DNA of 28,477 nucleotides from Syntrophomonas sp. GTDB lineage: Bacteria > Bacillota > Syntrophomonadia > Syntrophomonadales > Syntrophomonadaceae. Below the pieces are notes generated by a model. That model did no database searches, had not been told where the DNA came from, and worked only from the letters and a program-made list of their open reading frames with translations. Below, piece by piece: positions 1-7,785 of the stretch. Within the stretch, counting starts at the first letter, position 1. Each line of letters starts with the position of its first letter. The DNA lies in assembly GCA_003444615.1 (NCBI GenBank), contig DLUN01000174.1:7335-35811 (forward strand), in the 5' to 3' direction. The position numbers were made by a program, and so were the translations under genes.

Positions 1-260
1 GCACCGAAGTAAGCCGATGTGTTGCAGGCGAGGAGTCTTGGAGCGAGCTGGCTAATATTCCTGCAAAGCTGAGGTTAGCTTAGACATAGAGATTGCCACG
101 CCCCTAACGGGGCTCGCAACCATAGTAGTGAGTTCCGAAGGAATGAACATCAGGAGTGCCGGAACGGCCAATGACACGCATGGAAGCATTTTTACAGTAA
201 GGATACATAAGGAATCTTTCACAGGAATGACTTGAAAAAATCCATAAATTGACTGTGTAA
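1..260 (+). pseudogene. Decayed C-terminal fragment resembling the RelA/SpoT ACT domain
   Basis: No single frame is open, but three frames read in succession resemble the end of a RelA/SpoT (p)ppGpp synthetase/hydrolase. Frame 1 gives ADVLQARSL (13-39), like the DCPNVLQ segment before the ACT domain. Frame 3 gives SWSELANIPAK (36-68). Frame 2 gives AEVSLDIEIATPLTGLATI and then SSEGMNIRSAGT (71-235), with the ACT-like pattern of a beta strand, a GL turn and an NI strand. A further shift gives LEKIHKLTV and a stop at 258-260. An intrinsic terminator follows at once, as expected at a gene end. At least three frame changes are needed, so this cannot make a normal protein. The left part lies outside the window. 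The family call is from memory of RelA C-termini and could be wrong; another ACT-domain protein or a sequence assembled with indels are alternatives. Confidence 0.45.
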
Positions 261-263
261 CTA

Positions 264-289
264 GCACCCATAAAGGGTGCATTTTTTTT
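264..289 (+). terminator. Intrinsic terminator after the relA-like remnant
   Basis: A 6-bp perfect stem, GCACCC (264-269) with GGGTGC (275-280), has a 5-nt loop and is followed by eight T residues (282-289). It separates the upstream remnant from the PRC-barrel gene. Confidence 0.8.
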
Positions 290-334
290 GGTCCCAGGAG
301 AAAACTATTACTGGAGTACAAAGGAGATGGCATA

Positions 335-793
335 GTGCGAGTGCGAGACATAAAAAACCTTCCCCTTTTTTTTGAGCCATCGGCTCATATTATAGGGCGG
401 GTGGTCCGAGCCGTCATCGGGGATGATTTGCGTCTGGCATACGTTATTGTTGAGACTGAACATCTGGACAGGGGAATGGTTAATGCTGAGGACTTAGTGG
501 TCACCCCTGAAGCCGTTATCATTCAGGATCTGGATAGTATTAAATCGTATCAGCACGGGGAAGAATTATCGGTATATGAAAAGAAAATAGGCGACCGGAT
601 CTATGATGGGCAAGGCAAGGAGATAGGAACAGTGAGCGACTTTATCCTATCTGATGACCAGAAAGTATCAGATATTGAAGTTTCCACTGGGGTCTTAAGC
701 GATATCTTGCAGGGGCGCAGCCAGATTCCTATTGACCAGGTCCATTGGAAAAGTTTTACCAGCGGTCTCATTGAAAAACAAGGGAGTGATTGA
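335..793 (+). CDS. PRC-barrel domain protein
   Basis: The 152-residue protein looks like two tandem PRC-barrel units. The first is at about residues 1-75, with LPLFFEPSAHIIGRVVRAVI and a run of short beta strands. The second is at about 80-148, with the typical unit KIGDRIYDGQGKEIGTVSDF. PRC-barrels are small beta domains found in RNA-processing (RimM), photosynthetic and sporulation proteins; the role of this stand-alone form is unknown. The GTG start at 335 has AAGGAG at 321-326, a good spacing. It is soluble, with no signal peptide. It is the first gene of a co-directional run leading to alaS, and the next gene starts one base after its stop. Many Firmicutes carry such a gene near alaS. 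The family is fairly sure, the function unknown. Confidence 0.75.
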   Translation: MRVRDIKNLPLFFEPSAHIIGRVVRAVIGDDLRLAYVIVETEHLDRGMVNAEDLVVTPEAVIIQDLDSIKSYQHGEELSVYEKKIGDRIYDGQGKEIGTVSDFILSDDQKVSDIEVSTGVLSDILQGRSQIPIDQVHWKSFTSGLIEKQGSD

Positions 794-794
794 C

Positions 795-971
795 TTGATT
801 ACTCGTTGTCCCATATGCCGAGGTCTCCAAGTTGGTAAAGTTGGTAGTGACCAGTATTATTGCTGGAACTGCTTTATGGAGTTTAACTATAATCGCGGTA
901 AGGTGAACCTCTATGAAGTAGCCGAAGATGGAACCCTGATAGCTATGGAACGTTCGTCGGAATTAATGTAA
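795..971 (+). CDS. Small zinc-ribbon-like protein (58 aa)
   Basis: Translation from TTG 795 gives 58 residues starting MITRCPICRGLQVGKV. Two CxxC knuckles, CPIC (about residues 5-8) and CWNC (about 23-26), with aromatic residues between them, suggest a single zinc ribbon. An AGGGAG ribosome site at 781-786 inside the end of the preceding gene supports the TTG start; a longer reading from 732 would overlap that gene by 62 bases and is unlikely. The close spacing suggests translational coupling to the PRC-barrel gene. The C-terminal half (EVAEDGTLIAMERS) carries no recognisable motif. I do not recognise a named family, and function is unknown. Confidence 0.65.
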   Translation: MITRCPICRGLQVGKVGSDQYYCWNCFMEFNYNRGKVNLYEVAEDGTLIAMERSSELM

Positions 972-984
972 CGGAGGTGGAACC

Positions 985-1164
985 ATGAGGGAATGGTCAG
1001 CCCTGCTGATGGGAGTTGCACTAGGGGTAGCTGCTACCCTGTATTATCTGAACAATGAGAGTCAGGTTAAGCAACAGACCCGTCAGATAAAAGCCCAGTC
1101 TAAGCGAGCCATGGATATGGTAAACAATATTGGATGCACAGCTGAAAAGATTTTGCAGAGGTAG
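985..1164 (+). CDS. Tiny single-pass membrane protein (59 aa)
   Basis: ATG 985 follows the ribosome site GGAGG (973-977). The 59-residue product has one hydrophobic segment, about residues 5-22 (ALLMGVALGVAATLYYL). A basic, glutamine-rich, probably helical tail follows (VKQQTRQIKAQSKRAMD) and the protein ends EKILQR. The layout resembles small YtxH-type proteins: an N-terminal anchor and a cytoplasmic amphipathic helix. Its stop codon overlaps the GTG start of the AI-2E transporter by one base (1164), indicating coupling. Function is unknown; a small partner or modulator of the transporter is only a guess from the overlap. Confidence 0.6.
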   Translation: MREWSALLMGVALGVAATLYYLNNESQVKQQTRQIKAQSKRAMDMVNNIGCTAEKILQR

Positions 1165-2189
1165 TGGTTTTGGGGTTTAACAGCAAACGTTTAAGCCGTT
1201 GGCTTTTTGTTCTGGTGGTTGTTGCAGCCACCATTTATTTTTTATATAGAGTTCGCGATATTACCATGCCCTTTATTCTAGGCGGTCTTATAGCGTATTT
1301 GCTGTATAGACCGGTCAGGTTTATAGAAAGGCAGGGTCTGGGAAGAGTATGGGCAATTTTACTGCTATATATGCTTATTATCATTGCTTTGGGGGCTGTT
1401 CTTTCTTTCGCCCTGCCAGGAATGGTGGGCGAACTTACGGAAATGGCACGGCTTATTCCTCACTATGCAGACGAAGCCCAGCATATGGCTGACCGGCTTC
1501 AGAATCTGGATATTCCTGTACGTCTGGGAGAAATCATAAAGGATAATATAGCTCGGATGAATAAATACATTTATGAGGGTTTGCAGACCTTTGTAGGCGG
1601 GCTTTACAGTTTTCTAGGCAAGGTACTGGCCATTATTTTCTCGCCTATCTTAGCCTTTTATATTCTTACCGATTGGGACAGAATCCGGGACAATTTTCTT
1701 AAACTGTTTTCCCCCTCAGGACGCCGGGAAGTGGAGCAGCTGTTTTCTTCCATGGATGAGGTATTGATAGAATTTTTCAAAGGCTATCTTTTAGTAGCTG
1801 CTTTTGTGGGAATAATGGTGGGTTTGGCTGCCTTGCTGCTGGGAGTAAAGTTTCCGCTTTTGCTGGGGCTGTTAGCAGGTGTGACCAATTTGATTCCTTA
1901 TTTCGGAGCATTCCTGGGCGGTGTGCCGGCGGTAGCTGTGGCCTTAACTGAGTCCTGGCAGTTGGCCTTATATATGGCCCTGGCTATATTTGTTATTCAA
2001 CAAGTAGAAGGTGGTTTGATTACTCCAAGGGTTATTGGTGATAAATTAGGTATACACCCACTGGTAATAGTATTTGCTCTGCTGTCAGGAGGGAAATTAC
2101 TGGGTATTTGGGGTATGCTTTTGGCAGTGCCGCTAGCAGCGGTTTTAAGGGTGTTGATTAGCTGGTTGTACTTAAAACTGGTAGAGTAA
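1164..2189 (+). CDS. AI-2E family (PerM/YtvI-like) membrane transporter
   Basis: The 341-residue integral membrane protein has the AI-2E exporter layout. An N-terminal pair of helices sits at about residues 12-45, a third at 58-80, and a soluble loop of about 85-145 residues is rich in amphipathic helix. Further helices occur at about 150-170 and from 205 to the end, with the family pattern of several glycine-rich segments (LLGLLAGVTNLIPYFGAFLG) and a late IGDKLGIHPLVIVFALL segment. The family is named after export of autoinducer-2 but also includes sodium/proton antiporters and permeases of unknown substrate, so the substrate cannot be called here. The GTG start overlaps the stop of the preceding small gene and uses AGAGG at about 1157-1161. 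An equivalent gene often lies just before alaS in clostridia. Confidence 0.85.
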   Translation: MVLGFNSKRLSRWLFVLVVVAATIYFLYRVRDITMPFILGGLIAYLLYRPVRFIERQGLGRVWAILLLYMLIIIALGAVLSFALPGMVGELTEMARLIPHYADEAQHMADRLQNLDIPVRLGEIIKDNIARMNKYIYEGLQTFVGGLYSFLGKVLAIIFSPILAFYILTDWDRIRDNFLKLFSPSGRREVEQLFSSMDEVLIEFFKGYLLVAAFVGIMVGLAALLLGVKFPLLLGLLAGVTNLIPYFGAFLGGVPAVAVALTESWQLALYMALAIFVIQQVEGGLITPRVIGDKLGIHPLVIVFALLSGGKLLGIWGMLLAVPLAAVLRVLISWLYLKLVE

Positions 2190-2269
2190 TCTCACCTGGA
2201 ATTGACAGAGCCTTGGATATAAAAGAAAATAAGTTAGACGAGTTATCGTGGGAAAGAGGAGGCTACAAA

Positions 2270-4906
2270 GTGTGGACCAGTAATAAAATACGTAAAACCT
2301 TTCTGGAATATTTCCAGCAGCACGACCATACCATTGTGGAGAGTTCCTCATTGGTTCCAGTAAATGACCCGACTTTACTGTTTACCAATGCTGGTATGAA
2401 TCAGTTTAAGGATGTGTTTTTAGGCATAGATCGGCGCAGTTATGTGCGGGCTACTACCTCGCAAAAATGTGTGCGGGCGGGTGGCAAACATAATGATTTG
2501 GACACTGTAGGAAGGACTCCCCGGCATCATACTTTCTTTGAGATGCTAGGTAATTTCTCCTTTGGTGATTATTTTAAGAATGAAGCCATTAAATTTGCCT
2601 GGGACTTCTTGACTTCAGTAGTTAAGCTGTCCCCAGAGAGCCTATACGCTACCGTTTATAAGGACGATGATGAGGCCGCCCAGATTTGGCGCGATATAAT
2701 AGGCATACCCCCGGAACGCATAATTCGTCTGGGTGAGGAAGATAATTTTTGGAGTATGGGTGACACTGGACCTTGTGGTCCCTGCAGTGAAATAATATTT
2801 GACCGGGGCTCAGAATTCGCCTGCGGAGAAAACTGTGCCATAGGTGTGTGCGACTGCGACCGCTGGTTGGAGATATGGAATCTGGTATTCATGCAGTATA
2901 ACCGCGATGAAGAAGGTGTAATGACTCCTTTGCCGCGGCCCAGTATAGATACCGGGATGGGTCTGGAAAGGCTTACATCGATATTGCAGGGTGTTTCCAG
3001 TAACTTTGAAACGGACATATTCCTGCCTATCATTCATCAAATTGAAGAATTGACCGGGCAAAAATACCAGCAAGGTGATAATGGTTTTCCCTTTCGGGTT
3101 ATTGCCGATCACAGCCGTGCCTGTACCTTTTTGATAGCGGATGGAGTGCTGCCTAGCAATGACGGACGTGGTTATGTTTTACGCCGGATTCTGCGCCGGG
3201 CAGTACGATTCGGTAAACTTTTGGGGATAAACGAACCCTTCTTATATAAGAATGTGGACGTAGTATGCAACATTATGCAGGATGCTTACCCATATTTAAC
3301 CCAACGCCGTGATTTCGTGGTGGAAGTTATCCGGATGGAAGAAGAACGCTTTTTCGTGACTCTCAACGAAGGCCTTAAAAAAGTGGAAGAAATTTTACAG
3401 CAATGCCGTGAGCGGGGAGAGCATGTTATTGATGGAGAGGCAGCCTTCATGCTCTATGATACTTATGGATTTCCCCTGGATTTAACGGAAGACGTTGCTG
3501 AGGAAAATAATTTTACCGTAGACACAGTTGGTTTCAACCGCATGATGGAGGAACAGCGTCAGCGGGCGCGCCAGGCTAACAAAGGGGAAACTGCTTTTGG
3601 TCAGGAACGCATTTTAGCCGAATTGCTGGCTTCTACCCCAGCGGTGGAATTTAACGGTTATGAGCGCCTGGAACAAGAGTCTACTATCCTGGCTCTCATA
3701 CAGGATAACCGCCGGGTGCGTAAAGTAAACGGTGGACAGGTGATGCTGGTAAGTGCAGCTACACCCTTTTATGCTGAAAGTGGGGGGCAGATAAGTGATA
3801 GCGGGGTAATAAAAGGCCCTCATGGAGTTATGGAAGTGCAGGCTGTTCACCAAACTGCTCAGTGGATAATTCATTTGGGAACTGTAGATGGATCTTTTGA
3901 AGAAGGAGAAACTGTTGTTCTCACAGTTGAAGAAGGTTTGCGCTTGGATACCGCTCGCAATCATACCGCTACCCATTTGCTGCATAAAGCTTTGCGTCAG
4001 GTGTTAGGGGAACATGCCCAGCAAAAGGGTTCTCTGGTGGAACCAGAACGCCTTCGCTTTGACTTTTCCCATTTATCGCCAGTAAGCGAAGATGAGCTAA
4101 AGGAAATCGAGCTGCGGGTAAACCAAGCTATTTGGCGTAATTACCAGGTTACTACCGCTGTCAAGGACTTGGATGAAGCCAGGAAAATGGGGGCAGTAGC
4201 TTTATTTGGAGAGAAGTATGGTGATAAGGTCAGAATAGTACAGGTGGACGATTATAGTATGGAATTATGCGGGGGAACTCATATTGGCAGCACTGGTCAG
4301 ATCGGTTTGTTTAAGATTCTAAGTGAAGGAAGTGTTGGAGCCGGTCTTCGCCGTGTCGAGGCTGTTACGGGACGCAGTGCCTGGCAGTACGTAAATAGTT
4401 TGGAGCAAGAGCTCAAATCAGCAGCCCAGGTGTTAAAGACAGTTCCCCAAGAGGTTACCCATCGGGTGGAGCAGTTGAACCACCAGTTGCGAGAGCGGGA
4501 GAGGGAGGTAGAAGCACTTAAAGCTCAAATGACTAAAGCTGCCAGTCAGAACCTGATTGAAAAGACCCAATCGATAGGTGATGCTCACATATTGATTGAA
4601 GCAGTTCCGGCTGCTGATGCCAACAGCCTTCGTCAGAATGCTGAAATGCTGCGGGATAAACTGGGCAATGCTGTGGTTCTGCTGGGTTCAGCAACTGGAA
4701 ATAAGGTGTTATTTGTTTGTTTTGTAAGTTCTGAATTAGTCAAAAAAGGAGTAAATGCTGGTAAAGTTGTAGCAACTGCAGCCAAAGTAGCCGGTGGTGG
4801 CGGAGGAGGAAGGGCTGATATGGCCCAAGCTGGCGGCAAGGATCCCTCCAAGCTGGAAGAAGCTCTAGCAGCCGCACGGCAAATGGTAGAAAAAACCTTG
4901 CAATAA
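2270..4906 (+). CDS. alaS: Alanyl-tRNA synthetase
   Basis: It charges tRNA-Ala with alanine and edits mischarged Ser/Gly-tRNA. The length from GTG 2270 is 878 residues, the normal size. The class II catalytic core is at the N-terminus ([19 protein letters not shown], then [15 protein letters not shown]). The editing domain has its full zinc set: HTATH (H565, H569) and CGGTH (C667, H671), almost exactly the E. coli numbering. The C-terminal DHHA1 region ends in a glycine run followed by [12 protein letters not shown] 2270 has AGAGGAGG 7 bases upstream (2255-2262); a TTG at 2213 would add 19 residues but lacks a ribosome site. There is no T-box leader: only 80 bases separate it from the upstream gene and no T-box sequence is visible, so it is probably transcribed with the genes before it. 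Confidence 0.97.
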   Translation: MWTSNKIRKTFLEYFQQHDHTIVESSSLVPVNDPTLLFTNAGMNQFKDVFLGIDRRSYVRATTSQKCVRAGGKHNDLDTVGRTPRHHTFFEMLGNFSFGDYFKNEAIKFAWDFLTSVVKLSPESLYATVYKDDDEAAQIWRDIIGIPPERIIRLGEEDNFWSMGDTGPCGPCSEIIFDRGSEFACGENCAIGVCDCDRWLEIWNLVFMQYNRDEEGVMTPLPRPSIDTGMGLERLTSILQGVSSNFETDIFLPIIHQIEELTGQKYQQGDNGFPFRVIADHSRACTFLIADGVLPSNDGRGYVLRRILRRAVRFGKLLGINEPFLYKNVDVVCNIMQDAYPYLTQRRDFVVEVIRMEEERFFVTLNEGLKKVEEILQQCRERGEHVIDGEAAFMLYDTYGFPLDLTEDVAEENNFTVDTVGFNRMMEEQRQRARQANKGETAFGQERILAELLASTPAVEFNGYERLEQESTILALIQDNRRVRKVNGGQVMLVSAATPFYAESGGQISDSGVIKGPHGVMEVQAVHQTAQWIIHLGTVDGSFEEGETVVLTVEEGLRLDTARNHTATHLLHKALRQVLGEHAQQKGSLVEPERLRFDFSHLSPVSEDELKEIELRVNQAIWRNYQVTTAVKDLDEARKMGAVALFGEKYGDKVRIVQVDDYSMELCGGTHIGSTGQIGLFKILSEGSVGAGLRRVEAVTGRSAWQYVNSLEQELKSAAQVLKTVPQEVTHRVEQLNHQLREREREVEALKAQMTKAASQNLIEKTQSIGDAHILIEAVPAADANSLRQNAEMLRDKLGNAVVLLGSATGNKVLFVCFVSSELVKKGVNAGKVVATAAKVAGGGGGGRADMAQAGGKDPSKLEEALAAARQMVEKTLQ

Positions 4907-4961
4907 ACAAAGGATAACCAGCTTAGCACGTAGAAAACTTGCTATCAAGGAGGTGTTTGCT

Positions 4962-5216
4962 ATGCCTCAGGGACCAGGTGAAACAGTAAGCTTCAAGCTG
5001 GATCGGGAAAGTGAAGAAAAGGTACGGGCGATTTTACAGCAGGTGTACCATGCTTTAGAAGAAAAAGGATATAATCCCATTAACCAATTGGTTGGCTATA
5101 TGATTTCTGGCGATCCTGCTTACATAACCAGTCATAATGATGCCCGTCATCTCATTTGTAAGATTGAACGCGACGAAGTTCTTGAAGTTTTGCTGAAGAA
5201 TTATCTGCAGCAGTAA
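4962..5216 (+). CDS. ireB: IreB family regulatory phosphoprotein (UPF0297)
   Basis: The 84-residue protein closely matches the IreB/YrzL family: ETVSFKLD near the N-terminus, [19 protein letters not shown], then [17 protein letters not shown] and [15 protein letters not shown]. In Enterococcus faecalis IreB is phosphorylated by the Ser/Thr kinase IreK and affects cephalosporin resistance; in other Firmicutes the role is less clear. ATG 4962 is preceded by AAGGAGG (4947-4953) at 8 bases. A GTG at 4953 lies inside that site and is not used. The alaS-ireB-ruvX-DUF1292 order is the conserved Firmicute arrangement (yrzL-yrrK-yrzB in Bacillus). No kinase gene is in the window. Confidence 0.93.
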   Translation: MPQGPGETVSFKLDRESEEKVRAILQQVYHALEEKGYNPINQLVGYMISGDPAYITSHNDARHLICKIERDEVLEVLLKNYLQQ

Positions 5217-5217
5217 T

Positions 5218-5242
5218 AACAGCCCCTGATTCAGGGGCTGTT
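5218..5242 (+). repeat. Perfect 12-bp inverted repeat after ireB
   Basis: AACAGCCCCTGA (5218-5229) and TCAGGGGCTGTT (5231-5242) are perfect inverted arms around one base, starting one base after the ireB stop. The hairpin is terminator-like, but no T run follows on either strand, so it may only weakly terminate or may protect the mRNA 3' end between ireB and ruvX. Confidence 0.7.
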
Positions 5243-5285
5243 GCCATTAATAAAAGGATTAATTAGCTTATGCGAAGGTAATACT

Positions 5286-5699
5286 ATGAGAATAATGGGC
5301 TTAGATGTGGGAGAAAAACGTATCGGAGTTGCCATTAGCGATCCATTGGGATGGACGGCTCAGGGTCATTCAGTGGTGCAGCGGAGCACCTTAAAAAATG
5401 ACCTGGCCAAATTAAAGGAATTGTGCCAGCAGTTGGAGTGCCAATTAGTGGTAGTGGGGCTGCCCCGTAATATGAACGGAACTCTTGGCCCCAAAGCGGA
5501 GGAAATACAGGAATTCGTACGCCATTTACATGATGTTGTCAGTGTGCCCATAGAATACTGGGATGAGCGCCTTACTACCCGCAGTGCTGAGCGTGTTCTA
5601 TTGGAAGCCGACTTGTCCAGACGCAAGCGCAGAAAGGTTATCGACAAAGTGGCAGCGGTTCATATCCTACAGAATTATTTAGATGCCCACAAATCTTAA
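5286..5699 (+). CDS. ruvX: RuvX/YqgF family RNase H-fold nuclease
   Basis: The 137-residue protein has the YqgF RNase H-like fold. DVGEKRIGVAISD at residues 6-18 carries the first catalytic aspartate. VVVGLPRNMNG (about 57-67), EYWDERLTTRSAE (about 96-108) and the closing DKVAAVHILQNYLD are family signatures. It is needed for 16S rRNA 5'-end maturation, and in some bacteria acts on Holliday junctions. The start is ATG 5286, with AAGG at 5274-5277; the open frame extends upstream to 5241 but without a better site. It sits between ireB and the DUF1292 gene as in most Firmicutes. Confidence 0.93.
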   Translation: MRIMGLDVGEKRIGVAISDPLGWTAQGHSVVQRSTLKNDLAKLKELCQQLECQLVVVGLPRNMNGTLGPKAEEIQEFVRHLHDVVSVPIEYWDERLTTRSAERVLLEADLSRRKRRKVIDKVAAVHILQNYLDAHKS

Positions 5700-5766
5700 A
5701 GATAAGTTTGACAAGTAAAGCAGGTAAATATTAGAATGTGACTAGTTTTCGAAATGAGGTGAAGTA

Positions 5767-6066
5767 ATGGCCAATGAGGAGATATTTGATGAAGAGTATC
5801 CTATCCTGGTTTTGGTAGATGAAGAAGGTGTTGAACATAGTTTTGAGCTACTGGCTGAACTTGAAATCGAACAGGATGTGTACCGGGTTTTAATTCCTCT
5901 GGATGAGGAAGAAACGGCGGACGAAGACGAAGATATTGAGGTTATCATCCTCAAAGTGGTTCATGATGAGGAGGGTAATGAATTCCTGAGCGATATAGAA
6001 GACGATGAAGAATGGGAACGGGTTGCTGATGCCTGGCAAGAATTGGTGGAATCAGAAGATCTTTAA
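5767..6066 (+). CDS. DUF1292 family acidic protein
   Basis: The 99-residue, strongly acidic protein has the DUF1292 (YrzB) pattern: an N-terminal ILVLVDEEGVEHSFELLAE, then VYRVLIPLDEEE, a low-complexity acidic stretch (about residues 56-63) and the closing DEEWERVADAWQELVE. ATG 5767 has GAGGTGA at about 5756-5762. No catalytic motif or membrane segment is visible and the molecular function is unknown. It is the third member of the conserved ireB-ruvX-DUF1292 block, followed directly by a strong terminator. Confidence 0.85.
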   Translation: MANEEIFDEEYPILVLVDEEGVEHSFELLAELEIEQDVYRVLIPLDEEETADEDEDIEVIILKVVHDEEGNEFLSDIEDDEEWERVADAWQELVESEDL

Positions 6067-6078
6067 ACATAACCAAGC

Positions 6079-6112
6079 AGGGTAGAAGCCAGGCTTCTAC
6101 CCTACTTTTTTT
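6079..6112 (+). terminator. Intrinsic terminator after the DUF1292 gene
   Basis: AGGGTAGAAGCC (6079-6090) and GGCTTCTACCCT (6092-6103) form a long perfect stem, followed by ACTTTTTTT (T run 6106-6112). It ends the ireB-ruvX-DUF1292 block and makes a separate promoter for the VanW gene likely. Confidence 0.92.
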
Positions 6113-6213
6113 GGGTACCTAGGGCGGTGTAATAACTATTAGTCTTAGGGGCCTGACCATAAACAATGGAACCAGCTTTGGTGAGGGCGGAGTAGGAATT
6201 CTGTTTCAAATTA

Positions 6214-6245
6214 TTGATAAGACATAAAGACTGATGGCGTATAAT
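6214..6245 (+). promoter_or_regulatory. Possible promoter of the VanW-mltG run
   Basis: A consensus -10 TATAAT (6240-6245) lies 38 bases before the VanW start. The best upstream -35-like hexamer, TTGATA (6214-6219), gives a 20-base spacer, longer than ideal. The position after a terminator fits; the -35 assignment is weak. Confidence 0.35.
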
Positions 6246-6282
6246 ATGAGTAGGAGAATAGGCTATACTACATTCTAAGGTT

Positions 6283-7785
6283 GTGGGGGTTAAGTCCTTG
6301 ATTAGTGGGAAAATTAAACGAGGTCTGGTTTATGTTTTAATTGTTACAGCCGGCATAACTGCAGCCCTGGTGCTTTACTTTTACCAATTCTTTCACCAGA
6401 CTGACCACTTCCTGCCGGGTGTTGCTATTGCCTCAGTACCGGTAGGTGGATTGGACCGGAATGAAGCTATTTCGTACTTAGAGGGCCATTGGAATGATTT
6501 GTATCAGACACCGGTCACTTTTTATTACCAGGATTTTAATTATGATACGACTATAGGAAAACTCAGTGAAAAAGTCAGTATTGACCAGGTGATAGATGAA
6601 ATATGGCGACAAGAACAAGCTCGTAGCATCCGTTCCAAATTATTGAATCTGGATGGTTCCAAGGAAATTTCTTATGTACCCCCCATAGAATACAATCAAT
6701 CCGTCTTGGAAAAACTGGGCGAAGATTGGAATGAGCAATTGGGACAACCTCCGGTTAACCCTCAACTGGAAGTTGACCAAAATTTAGGTTTGATCATAGT
6801 ACCGGGTAAGGAAGGAAGACGAGTCAATATCGAAGCCACCTGGGAACAAATGCCTGTCCAATGGACTTCTATGGAGCAGTTAAAGATTCCGATAATTATA
6901 GACAATGTTTACCCCTCTATCAGTGAAGAAGACCTTAAAGTGATGGGGGAATTATCCACTTATAGCACCTGGTACAATAGTGGGGAAGTGGATAGAACCC
7001 ATAATTTAGTTAAAGCCGCATTAGCCATTAACGGCCAAGTTGTACAACCTGGTGAGGTTTTTTCCTTTAACAAGACGGTGGGAGCCCGTACCTTTGAAAC
7101 GGGATACCGGGATGCTATGGTTATAGTGAGCGGCAAATTTGAACCCGGAGTGGGCGGGGGAATATGCCAGGTATCCTCCACTTTGTATAATGCGGTTTTA
7201 CTGGCTGACTTAGAGGTGGTTGAGCGTCACAATCATTCTTTAGCAGTAGCCTATATTCCAGTAGGTTTGGATGCCACCGTTGCTTGGGGAATACAGGATT
7301 TTCAGTTCAGGAATAATACCGGTCATCCCATATATATTCGTACCACTACCGGCAGCGGCAAATTGACCATTACCCTTTATGGACATTTGAGCAACAAGAA
7401 GCGTGTGGAGCTCAGCAGTGTCATTGACAAAGTAATACCCTTTGAGGAAATTCGTCAGGAAGACCCTGCCTTAAATCCGGGAGAAGAAAAAGTGGAGCAT
7501 AAGGGCTTTCCCGGTTATGTAGCCCGTTCTTTTAAGCTGGTTTATGACGAAAACGGTGAAGTAGCCCAGCGGACTCAACTGGCAACTGATTATTATAAGC
7601 CTTTGCATACCCTTATTTATACCGGACCCAGGCTGGATATCCCAAAAGATTTACTAGAAATTGGAAACGAAGAAATGCCTAACGATGATCAAAATATCCC
7701 TGAAAAGGATAATAACGATTCCACTGATCATTCAAACGAAGAGGGATTTTCTGATTTGGCAGACTTAGGAGAAGGAAATGAGTGA
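6283..7785 (+). CDS. VanW domain protein, membrane anchored
   Basis: The 500-residue protein has an N-terminal basic stretch and one membrane helix (about residues 14-35), so most of it lies outside the membrane. Residues about 45-210 resemble the putative peptidoglycan-binding region found before VanW domains. The VanW domain follows (about 225-365), with PGEVFSFNKTVGARTFETGY, GGGICQVSSTLYNAVL and ERHNHSLAVAYIPVGLDATV. A short strand-rich region and an acidic tail (about 460-500) finish it. VanW domains are linked to the cell envelope and glycopeptide-resistance clusters, but the biochemical role is unknown. The start is uncertain: GTG 6283 has only a close AAGG, while TTG 6298 has GGGGG upstream. 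Its end overlaps mltG by 8 bases, so the two are probably translationally coupled. Confidence 0.88.
   Translation: MGVKSLISGKIKRGLVYVLIVTAGITAALVLYFYQFFHQTDHFLPGVAIASVPVGGLDRNEAISYLEGHWNDLYQTPVTFYYQDFNYDTTIGKLSEKVSIDQVIDEIWRQEQARSIRSKLLNLDGSKEISYVPPIEYNQSVLEKLGEDWNEQLGQPPVNPQLEVDQNLGLIIVPGKEGRRVNIEATWEQMPVQWTSMEQLKIPIIIDNVYPSISEEDLKVMGELSTYSTWYNSGEVDRTHNLVKAALAINGQVVQPGEVFSFNKTVGARTFETGYRDAMVIVSGKFEPGVGGGICQVSSTLYNAVLLADLEVVERHNHSLAVAYIPVGLDATVAWGIQDFQFRNNTGHPIYIRTTTGSGKLTITLYGHLSNKKRVELSSVIDKVIPFEEIRQEDPALNPGEEKVEHKGFPGYVARSFKLVYDENGEVAQRTQLATDYYKPLHTLIYTGPRLDIPKDLLEIGNEEMPNDDQNIPEKDNNDSTDHSNEEGFSDLADLGEGNE

Noticed and set aside
1..260. Transposon-end RNA (omega/HEARO-like) because of several small hairpins
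   Set aside because: The short stems are weak, no transposase or element end is visible, and the frame-shifted ACT-like translation plus terminator explains the region better.
52..351. 99-residue open frame on the minus strand
   Set aside because: It covers the relA-like remnant and its terminator, lacks a ribosome site and has no recognisable protein pattern.
2213..2269. Upstream TTG start for alaS adding 19 residues
   Set aside because: No ribosome site precedes it; AGAGGAGG before GTG 2270 and conserved-length arguments favour the shorter form.
2190..2269. T-box leader for alaS
   Set aside because: The gap is only 80 bases and has no T-box sequence, specifier stem or terminator. The terminator at 264-289 is far upstream and follows a different gene remnant.
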